A stretch of DNA of 64,000 nucleotides, from contig NZ_NVXQ01000007.1 in NCBI RefSeq assembly GCF_002733955.1, positions 492 through 64,491 on the forward strand. The letters run 5' to 3'. The DNA is from Hoeflea sp. GTDB lineage: Bacteria; Pseudomonadota; Alphaproteobacteria; Rhizobiales; Rhizobiaceae. The first letter of the stretch is position 1, and every line of letters begins with the position of its first letter. Both the position numbers and the translations under genes were made by a program. Shown one piece after another: positions 8,500 through 17,576 of this stretch. The notes below the pieces were generated by a model. The model searched no databases, was not told the origin of the DNA, and saw nothing but the letters and a program-made list of their open reading frames with translations.

Positions 8500-9524
8500 C
8501 CGGGCTCAAGCTGTTCTCGCGCAGGATTCTGCCGCAACTGGTGACGCTGGCGGTGGTCGTCGGGCTGATCTCGATCATGTTTCCGGGCTTCTTCGAGATT
8601 TCCATTGCTAATGGCCGGCTTTACGGAAGCCCGATCGACATTCTCAACCGTGGCGCACCGGTTGCCCTGCTGGCAATCGGCATGACGCTGGTGATCGCCA
8701 CGGGCGGGATCGATCTCTCCGTCGGGGCGGTGATGGCAATCTGCGGGGCGATGGCCGCCTGGGGCATCACCGAGGGCTATGGTCTGGGCCTGACGCTGTT
8801 GATGGCGCTGGCTGCGGGTCTTGCCTGCGGATTGTGGAACGGGCTGCTGGTGGCGGTGCTTGGCATCCAGCCGATCGTGGCGACGCTGATCCTGATGGTG
8901 GCGGGGCGCGGCATTGCGCAACTGATCACCGAAGGTGCGATCCTGACCTTCAATCATGAAGGCCTGATTTTCTTTGGCTCGGGATCGCTGTTTACAATCC
9001 CCACGCCGATCATCATCGCGATCGTGACCGGGGCGCTGGTGACACTGATTGTCCGCCGCTCGGCGCTCGGAATGCTGATCGAGGCGATCGGCATCAATCT
9101 GCGCGCCAGCACGCTTGCCGGCGTCAACACGCGGGTGCTGCTGATTGCGGTCTATATGGCGTCGGGATTGTGCGCCGCACTTGCCGGGGTCATCGCCGCG
9201 GCTGATATTCGGGGAGCGGATGCCAACAATGCCGGGCTGTGGCTCGAGCTTGATGCCATCCTCGCCGTGGTGATCGGCGGCACGTCGCTCTTGGGCGGGC
9301 GGTTCTCGCTCATTGCCTCGCTGATCGGCGCGCTGATCATTCAGGCGGTCAACACCGGCATCCTGCTGTCGGGCTTTCCGCCCGAATTCAACCTGATCAT
9401 CAAGGCGGGGATCATCCTGATCATCCTTGTTCTGCAATCGCCGACGATCCGCACTATGGTGATCTTCCTGTCGCCGGCGCCGGTCAGCCAAGCGGATACC
9501 GAGAAACAGGCGGTGAACCAATGA
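8496..9524 (+). CDS. ytfT: Sugar ABC transporter permease, YtfT-like
   Basis: A 342-residue inner-membrane permease of the RbsC/BPD_transp_2 family with about nine hydrophobic segments. It has the family motif IATGGIDLSVGAVMA (about residues 68-82) and AVVIGGTSLLGGRFS. The start is TTG at 8496, overlapping the YtfR stop by four bases and preceded by AAGGGAGG. It ends overlapping the next permease by four bases, so the importer genes are translationally coupled. It would form the channel with YjfF. Confidence 0.87.
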   Translation: MTGLKLFSRRILPQLVTLAVVVGLISIMFPGFFEISIANGRLYGSPIDILNRGAPVALLAIGMTLVIATGGIDLSVGAVMAICGAMAAWGITEGYGLGLTLLMALAAGLACGLWNGLLVAVLGIQPIVATLILMVAGRGIAQLITEGAILTFNHEGLIFFGSGSLFTIPTPIIIAIVTGALVTLIVRRSALGMLIEAIGINLRASTLAGVNTRVLLIAVYMASGLCAALAGVIAAADIRGADANNAGLWLELDAILAVVIGGTSLLGGRFSLIASLIGALIIQAVNTGILLSGFPPEFNLIIKAGIILIILVLQSPTIRTMVIFLSPAPVSQADTEKQAVNQ

Positions 9525-10492
9525 ATGCTCGTCTTCTGCCGCTGCTGGCGACGCTTGTCATCTTCCTCGTGGCCTATGCGATCTGTTACGCGCAATATCC
9601 GGCGATGCTGTCGACACGGGTGATCGGCAATCTTTTGACCGACAACGCCTTTCTCGGCATCGTTGCGGTGGGCATGACCTTCGTCATCATATCCGGCGGC
9701 ATCGACCTGTCGGTCGGGTCGGTAATCGCCTTTTCCGGCGTCTTCATTGCGGTGATGCTGCGCGACACCGGCCTGCATCCGGTCGTGGTGTTCGCGTTGC
9801 TGCTGACGCTGACCACGCTGTTTGGCGCGGCGATGGGTGGCGTGATCCATTTTCTCGAGATGCCGCCCTTCATCGTCACGCTTGCGGGCATGTTCCTGGC
9901 GCGCGGCATGGCCTATGTGCTGTCGATCGATTCGGTGCCGATCACGCACGAGTTCTACGAGGTTCTGCAGCGCAGCTACTGGCTCATGCCGGGCAAGGGC
10001 AGGCTGACGCTGATCGGTGGAATGATGCTGATTGTCTTCATTGCCGGAATCATGCTGGCGCATCGCACGCGCTTCGGCACCAATGTCTACGCGGTCGGCG
10101 GCGGGGTTCAGACCGCGCGGTTGATGGGCGTTCCGGTGGGCCGGACCACAGTCGGCATCTACGCGCTGTCGGGCTTTCTCGCCGGACTGGCCGGAATCGT
10201 GTTTTCGATCTACACGTCCGCCGGCTATTCGCTGGCGACGGTGGGTGTGGAGCTCGATGCCATCGCGGCGGTGGTGATCGGCGGCACATTGCTCACCGGC
10301 GGAAGCGGATTTGTCGCAGGAACATTGATCGGTGTTCTGATAATGGGTCTTATTCAAACCTACATCATCTTCGACGGCACATTGTCGAGCTGGTGGACCA
10401 AGATCCTGATCGGAATGCTTCTGTTCGCCTTCATCGTGCTGCAGAAGGGGCTGGTCTGGACGACAGGCAAGCGACGGATGGCCGGAGGATAG
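9521..10492 (+). CDS. yjfF: Sugar ABC transporter permease, YjfF-like
   Basis: A 323-residue second permease of the galactofuranose-type importer, again with many membrane segments and the motif ISGGIDLSVGSVIAFSG (about residues 58-74) and AAVVIGGTLLTGGSGFVAG. ATG 9521 overlaps the previous stop (ATGA). The residue pattern and gene order ytfQ-ytfR-ytfT-yjfF match the E. coli operon. The neighbouring uronate genes suggest it could bring in a sugar released from the same plant or algal polymers. Confidence 0.87.
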   Translation: MNARLLPLLATLVIFLVAYAICYAQYPAMLSTRVIGNLLTDNAFLGIVAVGMTFVIISGGIDLSVGSVIAFSGVFIAVMLRDTGLHPVVVFALLLTLTTLFGAAMGGVIHFLEMPPFIVTLAGMFLARGMAYVLSIDSVPITHEFYEVLQRSYWLMPGKGRLTLIGGMMLIVFIAGIMLAHRTRFGTNVYAVGGGVQTARLMGVPVGRTTVGIYALSGFLAGLAGIVFSIYTSAGYSLATVGVELDAIAAVVIGGTLLTGGSGFVAGTLIGVLIMGLIQTYIIFDGTLSSWWTKILIGMLLFAFIVLQKGLVWTTGKRRMAGG

Positions 10493-10511
10493 ACGGCCGG
10501 GGAGAGAATAT

Positions 10512-11231
10512 TTGCTCAGTACCAGCTTTTCCGAACGCGCCAACCGCAGCCAGCACTCGTTTGTTGTCAATGAACTTGGCAAGGAGATCGTGAGCGGGCT
10601 TTATCCGAGCGGGTCGCTGCTGCCGGGGGACGCGGAGCTGGTGGAAAAATTCGATGTCTCGCGCACCGTGCTGCGCGAGGCGATGAAGACGCTGACGGCA
10701 AAGGGCATGATCGTGCCCAAGGCCAGGATCGGAACCCGGATCACCGAGCGGGCGAACTGGAACCTGTTCGATGCCGATGTGCTGGTCTGGCATATCGAGA
10801 CCGGCGTTGACGTGACTTTTCTCAAGCACCTGACCGACATGCGCTTTGCGATCGAACCCTTTGCCGCGCGGCTGGCATCCCAGCGTGCCAGCAAGGACGA
10901 GATCGAGGGGCTTTACGCCCACGCCGAGGCGATGAGCAAGGCCGATTCCGACGAGAGCTTCGCGCTGGCCGATCTGAAGTTCCACCTCGCCCTGCACGCC
11001 GCATCGGGCAATCCGTTCATGCTGTCGGTCGGCAATCTGATCGAGGCAGCCCTTGTGACGAGCTTCAAGATGAGCTCGCCCTATGGCGAAACCGGAAGGC
11101 ATGTCGCCACGGCCAACAAGCACAGGCTGATTGTCGAGGCGATCGAGCGCAAGGACGGTGAAGCCGCCTCGGCCGCTATGGAGCAGGTGATCACCGACGG
11201 CTTCGAGAGAATATCCAACAAGCTGCTCTGA
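10512..11231 (+). CDS. GntR-family regulator, FadR/DgoR-like (FCD)
   Basis: A 239-residue regulator. The winged helix-turn-helix includes ELVEKFDVSRTVLREAMKTL (about residues 46-65), and the FCD ligand domain covers residues 95-230, with FHLALHAASGNPF and KHRLIVEAIERKD carrying probable metal ligands. The TTG start at 10512 lies 19 bases after the permease stop and follows GGGGAGAGA, so it is the last gene of the ytf-like operon and probably its regulator. It resembles DgoR-type regulators of sugar acids. It converges on kdgK. Confidence 0.82.
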   Translation: MLSTSFSERANRSQHSFVVNELGKEIVSGLYPSGSLLPGDAELVEKFDVSRTVLREAMKTLTAKGMIVPKARIGTRITERANWNLFDADVLVWHIETGVDVTFLKHLTDMRFAIEPFAARLASQRASKDEIEGLYAHAEAMSKADSDESFALADLKFHLALHAASGNPFMLSVGNLIEAALVTSFKMSSPYGETGRHVATANKHRLIVEAIERKDGEAASAAMEQVITDGFERISNKLL

Positions 11232-11253
11232 ACAGCTCGTCAGAGCTTGGGCC

Positions 11254-12150
11254 TTACAGTTTGATCAATGCGCCGCGTTCCGAGATTACGCGGGCAGCCA
11301 GCGTTGCGCCGGCGGCCATTGCGGCATTCTGATCTGCGGTGTCGAGATAGCTGGCAAGAAAGCCTGCATTGAAGCTGTCGCCTGCGGCCGTGGTGTCAAC
11401 GACGCTATCGACCCGGGTCGGGCTGAAACGGCTGATTTTTCCATCGGCAAGGCACAGGGCTTCATCCCCGGCATTCTTGACGACGACGGTGTTGACGCCG
11501 GCGCCGGCATAACGCCGCGCGGTGTCCTCTGTCGTCTGGTCGCCAAAGAAGGTGGCTTCATCGTCAAAGGAAGGCAGCACAATGTCGCTGTGCGCTGCTG
11601 CGGTCATGATGGCGTGCCGCATCGTGTCGGGGCTGTCCCACAGGCGCGGCCGCAGATTGGGGTCGAACACCACTGTGGCGCCCTTTTCCCGTGCGGCGGT
11701 GATGGCGTCGAACAGCGTGGATCGGCCGCAAAGGGACAGAATTGCCAGCGTGATGCCGGAGAAATAGATGACGTTGGCTGAGCCGAGGGCGGGTTCCAGC
11801 CGGGCAGGGTCATTGGCGAGCCGGCGTGCGGCGGAATCCGATCGCCAATAGGCAAAGCTGCGCTCGCCGTTTTCGAGCTGGATCATGTAGAGGCCGACGG
11901 TACAGCCTTCCAGATGCTGGATAAAGCGGGTGTTGATGCCGGCAGTTTCGATAAAGCCGACCATTTGCTCGGATATCACGTCCTCGCCGACGGCCGTGAG
12001 ATAGGCAATGTCCCAGTCCTGACCAAAGAGCTGGCGGGCATACCAGGCCGTGTTGAACGTATCGCCGGCATAGCCCAGGTGATAATCGCCCTGAGCTGTG
12101 GGCGCCATTTCGACCATGCATTCGCCGATCGAAAGAAATGTCTGCTTCAT
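11254..12150 (-). CDS. kdgK: 2-keto-3-deoxygluconate kinase (PfkB family)
   Basis: A 298-residue PfkB/ribokinase-fold sugar kinase that would phosphorylate 2-keto-3-deoxygluconate to KDPG. It begins with FLSIGECMVEM. FDPNLRPRLW (about 156-165) is typical of KDG kinases. The catalytic anion-hole/Asp motif DTTAAGDSFNAGFL is at about 251-264. The start codon overlaps the stop of the GntR gene (ATGA), so the two are one operon. It completes the uronate route on the opposite strand. No KDPG aldolase gene is in the window. Confidence 0.9.
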   Translation of the reverse strand: MKQTFLSIGECMVEMAPTAQGDYHLGYAGDTFNTAWYARQLFGQDWDIAYLTAVGEDVISEQMVGFIETAGINTRFIQHLEGCTVGLYMIQLENGERSFAYWRSDSAARRLANDPARLEPALGSANVIYFSGITLAILSLCGRSTLFDAITAAREKGATVVFDPNLRPRLWDSPDTMRHAIMTAAAHSDIVLPSFDDEATFFGDQTTEDTARRYAGAGVNTVVVKNAGDEALCLADGKISRFSPTRVDSVVDTTAAGDSFNAGFLASYLDTADQNAAMAAGATLAARVISERGALIKL

Positions 12151-12851
12151 GTGTCAGTCTCGTTGTCGAAGTAACGGCCGTGATCGGCGCGGATCCGGAC
12201 GATCTGTTCCTTGATCCGTGAAAGGTGAATCCGCATGTGGTGCATGGCGCGTTCCTCGTCTCGCGCCCGCATCGCGGCCATGACTTCAACATGGTCGTTG
12301 AAGGCGTCCTGAGAGGCAAAGGACAGCGACAGGAACCGCACGCGGTCCATGTGCGCCTTGTTTTCACGAATGATGTCCCAGGTAAAGCCGAGGCCGGCAC
12401 GTTCGCAGATTTCCTTGTGAAACTGGTCGTCCAGTCCGTGAAAGCTGACCGAATCCTTGTCCTTCACTGCCTTGCGCTGCTGCTCGATGACCTCGTCCAG
12501 GGCATCGAAATCTTCCGTTGTCAGCACGCGCGAGGCGGTGCGGACGGTTTCCGCCTCAAGCGCGTTTCGTACGAACCGGGCCTGGAGAACGCCGGTGGAG
12601 GAAATCTGCGACACCAGTGTCGCGCGCTGCGGCCGGATCGACAGGAAACCGAGCTTGGACAGACGGTAAAAGGCGTCCCTGACCGGCTGCCGCGAGACGC
12701 CGAAGGCCTTAGCCACCTCGACCTCCGACATCTTGGTCCCGGGCGGCAGCTGAAGCAGCAGGATCTGGTTGTGCAAGGTGTCGAATACGGTGTCAGCCAC
12801 GGAGGGACGGTTCAAAGGTTCCAGGGCCCGCAAGGGGGACGGTACGGACAT
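12147..12851 (-). CDS. GntR-family regulator of uronate genes (FCD)
   Basis: A 234-residue regulator with an N-terminal winged helix (VAKAFGVSRQPVRDAFYRLS) and an FCD domain (FHKEICERAG, MHHMRIHLS). I start it at ATG 12851, preceded by CGGAG; the frame stays open to 12887, but that codon lies inside the operator. It is co-transcribed with kdgK and diverges from the uxaC operon. A palindrome sits in the uxaC promoter, so it is probably the UxuR/ExuR/KdgR-like repressor of the region, relieved by a uronate intermediate. Confidence 0.87.
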   Translation of the reverse strand: MSVPSPLRALEPLNRPSVADTVFDTLHNQILLLQLPPGTKMSEVEVAKAFGVSRQPVRDAFYRLSKLGFLSIRPQRATLVSQISSTGVLQARFVRNALEAETVRTASRVLTTEDFDALDEVIEQQRKAVKDKDSVSFHGLDDQFHKEICERAGLGFTWDIIRENKAHMDRVRFLSLSFASQDAFNDHVEVMAAMRARDEERAMHHMRIHLSRIKEQIVRIRADHGRYFDNETDT

Positions 12852-12863
12852 GCGTTCACTCCG

Positions 12864-12892
12864 TTGACTTGATATGCATACTAGCATATTAC
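12864..12892 (+). promoter_or_regulatory. uxaC operon promoter with embedded GntR operator
   Basis: TTGACT (12864-12869) and TATTAC (12887-12892) are 17 bases apart, a good sigma-70 promoter reading toward uxaC. Between them lies the perfect inverted repeat ATATGC (12872-12877) / GCATAT (12884-12889) with a six-base spacer. This is the most likely operator for the divergent GntR regulator, where binding would block RNA polymerase. Confidence 0.7.
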
Positions 12893-12947
12893 ATTACTAG
12901 ATTGATTGAAAGGCCTCGTCCTAAGTGGGCCGTGTGGGAGGATTAGG

Positions 12948-14354
12948 GTGACAATGTTGATCCCTGACAGGTTGTTTCCGGTAGATCCGCAGACGCGCGG
13001 AATCGCGCGGGAACTCTATCAGACAGTTGCTGATAAGCCGATCATCTCTCCCCACGGACATACCGATCCGCGCTGGTATGCAGAAAATCAGCCGTTTTCC
13101 GATCCCGCGCAACTGTTCATCACGCCTGACCATTACGTCTTCCGCATGCTGTTCTCGCAGGGCATCAGCCTCGAGAGCCTCGGTGTGCCGCGGGTTGATG
13201 GCGGGCCGACCGAAACCGATGGCCGCAAGATCTGGCGGCTGTTTGCCGAGAACTATCATGTGTTTCGCGGGACACCCTCGCGGCTGTGGCTGGAGCATGC
13301 CTTTGAGGATGTGTTCGGCATGACCACGCCGGTGTCCGCTGCGACGGCGGACGAGACCTATGATCATATTGCCGAGTGCCTGACGAAGCCGGAATTCCTG
13401 CCGCGGGCGTTGTTCGAGCGGTTCAATATCGAGGCGATCGCCACCACCGAGAGCCCGCTCGATGACCTGCGCTGGCACCGGATGATCCGTGACAGCGGCT
13501 GGAAGGGCAAGGTCGTGACAGCCTACCGTCCGGATGCGGTCGTCGATCCGGAATTCGACGGCTTTGCCGAAAATGTCGCGCAGCTTGGCCAGTTGACCGG
13601 CGAAGATACCTCGACCTGGGAGGGCTATCTGCAAGCCCACCGCGTGCGGCGGACCTATTTCAAGGAATTCGGGGCGACCTCATCGGATCACGGCCATCCG
13701 ACGGCGCGCACCGAGAACCTGTCGACCGGTGAGGCGGCTGCGCTGTTTGCCAAGGCGCTCAAGGGCGCCTGCACCGCCGACGAGGCCGATGCCTTCCGCG
13801 GGCACATGCTGACCGAAATGGCGCGCATGAGCCTTGAGGACGGGCTGGTGCTGCAGATCCATCCGGGCAGCTACCGCAATCATTCCGGCCCGATCATGTC
13901 GGCGTTCGGGCGCGACAAGGGGTTCGATATTCCGACCCGGACCGACTATGTCCGCGCGCTCAAGCCGCTCCTGGATGCGGTCGGTCTCGAGAAGGATCTC
14001 TCGATCATCGTCTTCACGCTGGACGAGACCAGCTATGCGCGTGAGCTGGCGCCGCTGGCGGGCGCCTATCCGGCGCTCAAAATCGGGCCGGCCTGGTGGT
14101 TTTACGACAGCCCCGAAGGCATGCGCCGTTTCCGCGAAATGACGACGGAAACCGCCGGCTTCTACAACACCGTGGGCTTCAACGACGACACCCGCGCTTT
14201 CTGTTCCATCCCGGCCCGGCACGACGTGGCGCGGCGGGTGGATTGTGGATTTCTCGCAACGTTGGTCGCCACCGGGCGGCTATCGGAGGGGGATGCTTAT
14301 GAGGTCGCCAATGACCTTGCATATCGGCTTGCCAAGCAAGCTTATCGGCTCTGA
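12948..14354 (+). CDS. uxaC: Glucuronate isomerase
   Basis: A 468-residue uronate isomerase of the amidohydrolase fold, converting D-glucuronate to D-fructuronate (and galacturonate to tagaturonate). Recognisable parts are [11 protein letters not shown] (metal His pair), [36 protein letters not shown] and [19 protein letters not shown] 12948 is six bases after GGGAGG; ATG 12954 is an alternative two codons later. It is the first gene of the uronate operon, directly downstream of the GntR-controlled promoter. Confidence 0.92.
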   Translation: MTMLIPDRLFPVDPQTRGIARELYQTVADKPIISPHGHTDPRWYAENQPFSDPAQLFITPDHYVFRMLFSQGISLESLGVPRVDGGPTETDGRKIWRLFAENYHVFRGTPSRLWLEHAFEDVFGMTTPVSAATADETYDHIAECLTKPEFLPRALFERFNIEAIATTESPLDDLRWHRMIRDSGWKGKVVTAYRPDAVVDPEFDGFAENVAQLGQLTGEDTSTWEGYLQAHRVRRTYFKEFGATSSDHGHPTARTENLSTGEAAALFAKALKGACTADEADAFRGHMLTEMARMSLEDGLVLQIHPGSYRNHSGPIMSAFGRDKGFDIPTRTDYVRALKPLLDAVGLEKDLSIIVFTLDETSYARELAPLAGAYPALKIGPAWWFYDSPEGMRRFREMTTETAGFYNTVGFNDDTRAFCSIPARHDVARRVDCGFLATLVATGRLSEGDAYEVANDLAYRLAKQAYRL

Positions 14355-14374
14355 GAGCCATTTCTGGGAGGAGA

Positions 14375-15361
14375 ATGACCATGAAACTTATGAAAACCCT
14401 GACCGGCGCCCTGCTGGCAACCGCAGCCATGGCGATGACCGCCACAGCCTGTGAAACCACACTGAAATCATCCGACACCCATCCGGACGGCTATCCGACG
14501 GTTGAAGCCGTCAAGCACATGGGCAAGCTTCTGGAAGAGCGCACCGATGGCCGCATCTGCGTCGAGGTGTTCCATTCCGCGCAGCTCGGCCAGGAAAAGG
14601 ACACGATCGAGCAGACCAAGTTTGGCGTGATCGATCTCAATCGTGTCTCGATGGGCCCGTTCAACAACCTCGTCGAGGAAACCAAGGTCGTCTCGCTGCC
14701 TTACGTCTTCAAGGGCGTTGATCACATGCACCGGGTCATGGACGGCCCGATCGGCGAGGACATCCTCAAGGCATTCGAACCGCATGGCTATGTCGGCCTG
14801 GCGTTTTACGATGGCGGCTCGCGCAGCTTCTACAACAAGGTCAAGCCGATCAAGTCGATCGAAGACCTCGAGGGCATGAAGGTCCGCGTCATGCAGTCCG
14901 ACATCTTCGTCGACATGATGTCCGCGCTTGGCGCCAATGCGACGCCGTTGCCCTATGGTGAAGTCTACTCGGCGATCCAGACCGGCGTCATCGACGGCGC
15001 CGAGAACAACTGGCCGTCGTTTGAATCCTCGGGCCACTACGAGGTCGCAGGCTACTATACGCTGGACGAGCATCTGATCGTGCCGGAAGTGCTGGTCATG
15101 TCAAAGGCATCCTGGGACAAGCTTTCGGCCGAGGATCAGGCCGCTGTCCGCCAGGCGGCCAAGGACTCCGTCCCGGTCATGCGTGACATGTGGGTGGCGC
15201 GTGAAAAGGCATCCGAGGAAAAGGTGCGTGCAGCGGGTGTCGAAGTCATCAACGAGATCGACAAGGAGCCGTTCATGGCAGCAATGGACAGCGTCTACGA
15301 AAAGCACGTCACCTCCGACAAGCTGAAGGATCTGGTTGCCCGTATCCGCGCGACCGACTGA
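14375..15361 (+). CDS. dctP: TRAP transporter substrate-binding protein (DctP family)
   Basis: A 328-residue periplasmic binding protein with a signal peptide (about 1-25, [20 protein letters not shown]). It has the DctP-family landmarks [20 protein letters not shown], the ligand-carboxylate arginine in MKVRVMQSD and [19 protein letters not shown]. With the DctQ and DctM genes it forms a tripartite ATP-independent transporter driven by a sodium gradient. Its position between uxaC and kdgF-kduI indicates uronates or unsaturated uronate monomers or oligomers as ligand. The symbol is the family name; rhizobial KDG-cluster TRAPs carry varied names. Confidence 0.88.
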   Translation: MTMKLMKTLTGALLATAAMAMTATACETTLKSSDTHPDGYPTVEAVKHMGKLLEERTDGRICVEVFHSAQLGQEKDTIEQTKFGVIDLNRVSMGPFNNLVEETKVVSLPYVFKGVDHMHRVMDGPIGEDILKAFEPHGYVGLAFYDGGSRSFYNKVKPIKSIEDLEGMKVRVMQSDIFVDMMSALGANATPLPYGEVYSAIQTGVIDGAENNWPSFESSGHYEVAGYYTLDEHLIVPEVLVMSKASWDKLSAEDQAAVRQAAKDSVPVMRDMWVAREKASEEKVRAAGVEVINEIDKEPFMAAMDSVYEKHVTSDKLKDLVARIRATD

Positions 15362-15373
15362 TCTGATCTTGAA

Positions 15374-15400
15374 GACCATGGCGGATTGTCCGCCATGGTC
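15374..15400 (+). other. Perfect 12-bp hairpin between dctP and dctQ
   Basis: GACCATGGCGGA (15374-15385) and TCCGCCATGGTC (15389-15400) are exact complements with a three-base loop. No T run follows, so it is not a standard terminator. It probably stabilises the 3' end of the dctP message after cleavage, raising binding protein over permease. Confidence 0.75.
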
Positions 15401-15420
15401 GCTTGCTTCCGGGGGGTAAG

Positions 15421-15945
15421 GTGCAGGACATAATGAAATCCGTCGCGTGGGCCTTGCGCCATGTCGCGCGCCTTGCGCTCTGGCTGGCGGCCGCGGGGCT
15501 CATCCTGATGACCGTCTTCATCACGGCCCAGGTCATTGCCCGCTACATCTTCAACGATTCACTGGTCTGGAGTGAACCTGCGGCTGTCATCCTGATGGGC
15601 TGGTTCATCTTTCTGGGCGCCGCCGTGGGCATCCGGGAAGGCTATCATCTGAGCTTCGATGTCCTGCTCTATTTCCTGCCGGAGAAGGCAAAGCTCTGGC
15701 TTTACAGCATCTCCGACCTGGTGGTGGTCGGCTTCGGCACAGGGATGCTCTGGTTCGGCTCCCAGCTGGCGCTTTCGGCCTGGGACGTGAAGCTGCCTTC
15801 GCTGGGGATCTCCGGTGCCTACGACTTCCTGCCGATCGTCGGCGGTGGCGTGCTGGTCATCCTTTTCTCGCTGGAACGGCTCGCGCGCAGGGCTGCCGGA
15901 ATGCCCACCGCCCGTTTCGGCGAAACCGACCCCTTGGAAGATTGA
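15421..15945 (+). CDS. dctQ: TRAP transporter small permease (DctQ family)
   Basis: A 174-residue inner-membrane protein with four hydrophobic helices, and the DctQ signature around NDSLVWSEPAAVILMGWFIF and GIREGYHLSFD. The start is uncertain: GTG 15421 follows a GGGGGG run, while ATG 15433 has CAGGA before it. It links the binding protein to the large permease and lies between dctP and dctM, three bases from the latter. Confidence 0.87.
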   Translation: MQDIMKSVAWALRHVARLALWLAAAGLILMTVFITAQVIARYIFNDSLVWSEPAAVILMGWFIFLGAAVGIREGYHLSFDVLLYFLPEKAKLWLYSISDLVVVGFGTGMLWFGSQLALSAWDVKLPSLGISGAYDFLPIVGGGVLVILFSLERLARRAAGMPTARFGETDPLED

Positions 15946-15948
15946 AAA

Positions 15949-17229
15949 ATGGAAGTCTGGGTTCTCTTCGGAACATTTGTGTTCCTGCTCCTGATCGGCA
16001 CGCCGGTGGCCTTCTGCCTCGGCGTGGCGTCATTTGCGACCGTCCTCTATATCGGCCTGCCGCCGGTGGTGGTGTTCCAGCAACTGAATTCCGGGGTCTC
16101 GGTGTTCGCGCTGATGGCCATCCCGTTCTTCATCTTTGCCGGGGAACTGATGGTGCGCGGGGACATTGCGCGGCGGCTTGTGGCGCTTGCCGGGGCCATG
16201 GTCGGGCACATGCGCGGCGGCCTGGGGCAGGTCAACATCACCGCTTCGGTGCTGTTTGGCGGCATCTCCGGCTCGGCCGCAGCCGATGCGACCGCGATTG
16301 GTGGCCTGATGATCCCGCAGATGCGGGAAAAGGGCTACAGCGTCGAGTATGGCGTCAACGTGACCGTGGTCTCCTCGATCATCGCACTGATGCTGCCGCC
16401 GTCACACAACATGATCATCTACTCGATTTCCGCCGGTGGCCGGCTGTCGATCGCGGATCTCTTCACAGCCGGCATCATCCCCGGCCTTCTGCTCGCGGTC
16501 TCCTTGATGATCACTGCCTGGTTTGTGGCCAGGAAGGCCGGCTATCCGACCGAGACGTTTCCCGGCTGGGCCATGCTGGGCGCGATCTTCTTCAACGCGA
16601 TTCCCGGCATTCTGCTCATCGTCATCATCTTCGGCGGCGTTCGGTCCGGCATCTTCACCGCTTCCGAAAGCTCCTGCATCGCGGCGGTCTATGCGCTGCT
16701 TGTCACGACGCTCGCCTACCGCACCATGAAATGGTCCAGCTTTGTCGAGGCGACAAAGGCTGCCGTTCGCACCACCGCCATGGTGCTTCTGGTGATCGGT
16801 TGCGCGGCATCCTTCGGCTGGCTGCTCGCCTTCCTTCGTATCCCGGCCGAGCTTGTGGAGCTGATGAAGGCGGTTTCGAACAACCCGATCCTCATCCTGC
16901 TGATGATCAATCTGGTCCTGCTGATGCTCGGCACCTTCATGGACATGTCGCCGCTGATCGTGATTACCACGCCGATCTTCCTGCCGGTGGCAACGGCGTT
17001 CGGTGTCGATCCTGTGCATTTCGGCGTCATCCTGGTGCTCAATCTGGGTATCGGGCTGTGCACGCCTCCGGTCGGGACGGTTCTGTTCGTTGGCTGCGCC
17101 GTGGGCCGGATTTCGGTCTGGGACGCGATCCGGACGATCTGGCCTTTCTACGGGGCCGCGGTCTTCACGCTGCTGCTCGTCACCTACATCCCGTCGCTGT
17201 CACTCTGGCTCCCATCCCTGTTTCGTTGA
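15949..17229 (+). CDS. dctM: TRAP transporter large permease (DctM family)
   Basis: A 426-residue integral membrane protein with about 12 hydrophobic segments and the DctM motifs FFIFAGELMVRGDIARRL, GGISGSAAADATAIGGLMIP (about residues 104-123) and TPPVGTVLFVGCAVG near the C-terminus. It forms the ion-coupled translocation channel of the TRAP system. The start ATG is three bases after the DctQ stop. A parallel frame of similar length (15942-17240) has no such motifs and is discarded. Confidence 0.9.
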   Translation: MEVWVLFGTFVFLLLIGTPVAFCLGVASFATVLYIGLPPVVVFQQLNSGVSVFALMAIPFFIFAGELMVRGDIARRLVALAGAMVGHMRGGLGQVNITASVLFGGISGSAAADATAIGGLMIPQMREKGYSVEYGVNVTVVSSIIALMLPPSHNMIIYSISAGGRLSIADLFTAGIIPGLLLAVSLMITAWFVARKAGYPTETFPGWAMLGAIFFNAIPGILLIVIIFGGVRSGIFTASESSCIAAVYALLVTTLAYRTMKWSSFVEATKAAVRTTAMVLLVIGCAASFGWLLAFLRIPAELVELMKAVSNNPILILLMINLVLLMLGTFMDMSPLIVITTPIFLPVATAFGVDPVHFGVILVLNLGIGLCTPPVGTVLFVGCAVGRISVWDAIRTIWPFYGAAVFTLLLVTYIPSLSLWLPSLFR

Positions 17230-17236
17230 GGTTCCC

Positions 17237-17563
17237 ATGATCAAGCATTTTCCCGAAGTCCAGGCCGATCCCGGCGTCAAGCGGCAGGTCCTGAGCGACA
17301 GCCCGGAGCTGATGGTTGTGGCCTTCCGGTTTCAGGCCGAAGGCGCCGAAGGCAAGCTGCACAACCACCCGCATATCCAGTCGACATACGTCGAATCCGG
17401 ACGCTTCGTGTTCTCGGTTGATGGGAAAAGTTTCGAAGTGTCGCCGGGAGACAGTTTCGTCATTCCGTCCAATGCGGTGCACGGCTGCAAGTGCCTTGAG
17501 CCGGGAACCCTGATCGACACGTTTGCGCCCCGGCGCGATGATTTTCTGACGCCCAACCCTTGA
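17237..17563 (+). CDS. kdgF: Cupin protein KdgF, unsaturated uronate linearisation
   Basis: A 108-residue single-domain cupin. Metal ligands are in HNHPHIQSTYVESG (about residues 42-55) and the second cupin motif PGDSFVIPSNAVHGC (about 69-83). KdgF proteins open 4,5-unsaturated galacturonate/glucuronate monomers to the linear keto form used by KduI, and the size and position directly before kduI fit this. ATG 17237 is preceded by GAGG. Start and spacing place it seven bases after dctM. Confidence 0.82.
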   Translation: MIKHFPEVQADPGVKRQVLSDSPELMVVAFRFQAEGAEGKLHNHPHIQSTYVESGRFVFSVDGKSFEVSPGDSFVIPSNAVHGCKCLEPGTLIDTFAPRRDDFLTPNP

Positions 17564-17576
17564 AGGGAGACTTTTC

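Noticed and set aside
15942-17240. 432-codon plus-strand frame parallel to dctM
   Set aside because: It is the +1 shifted reading of dctM; it lacks membrane segments and is rich in Arg, His and Gly, while the chosen frame has full TRAP permease motifs.
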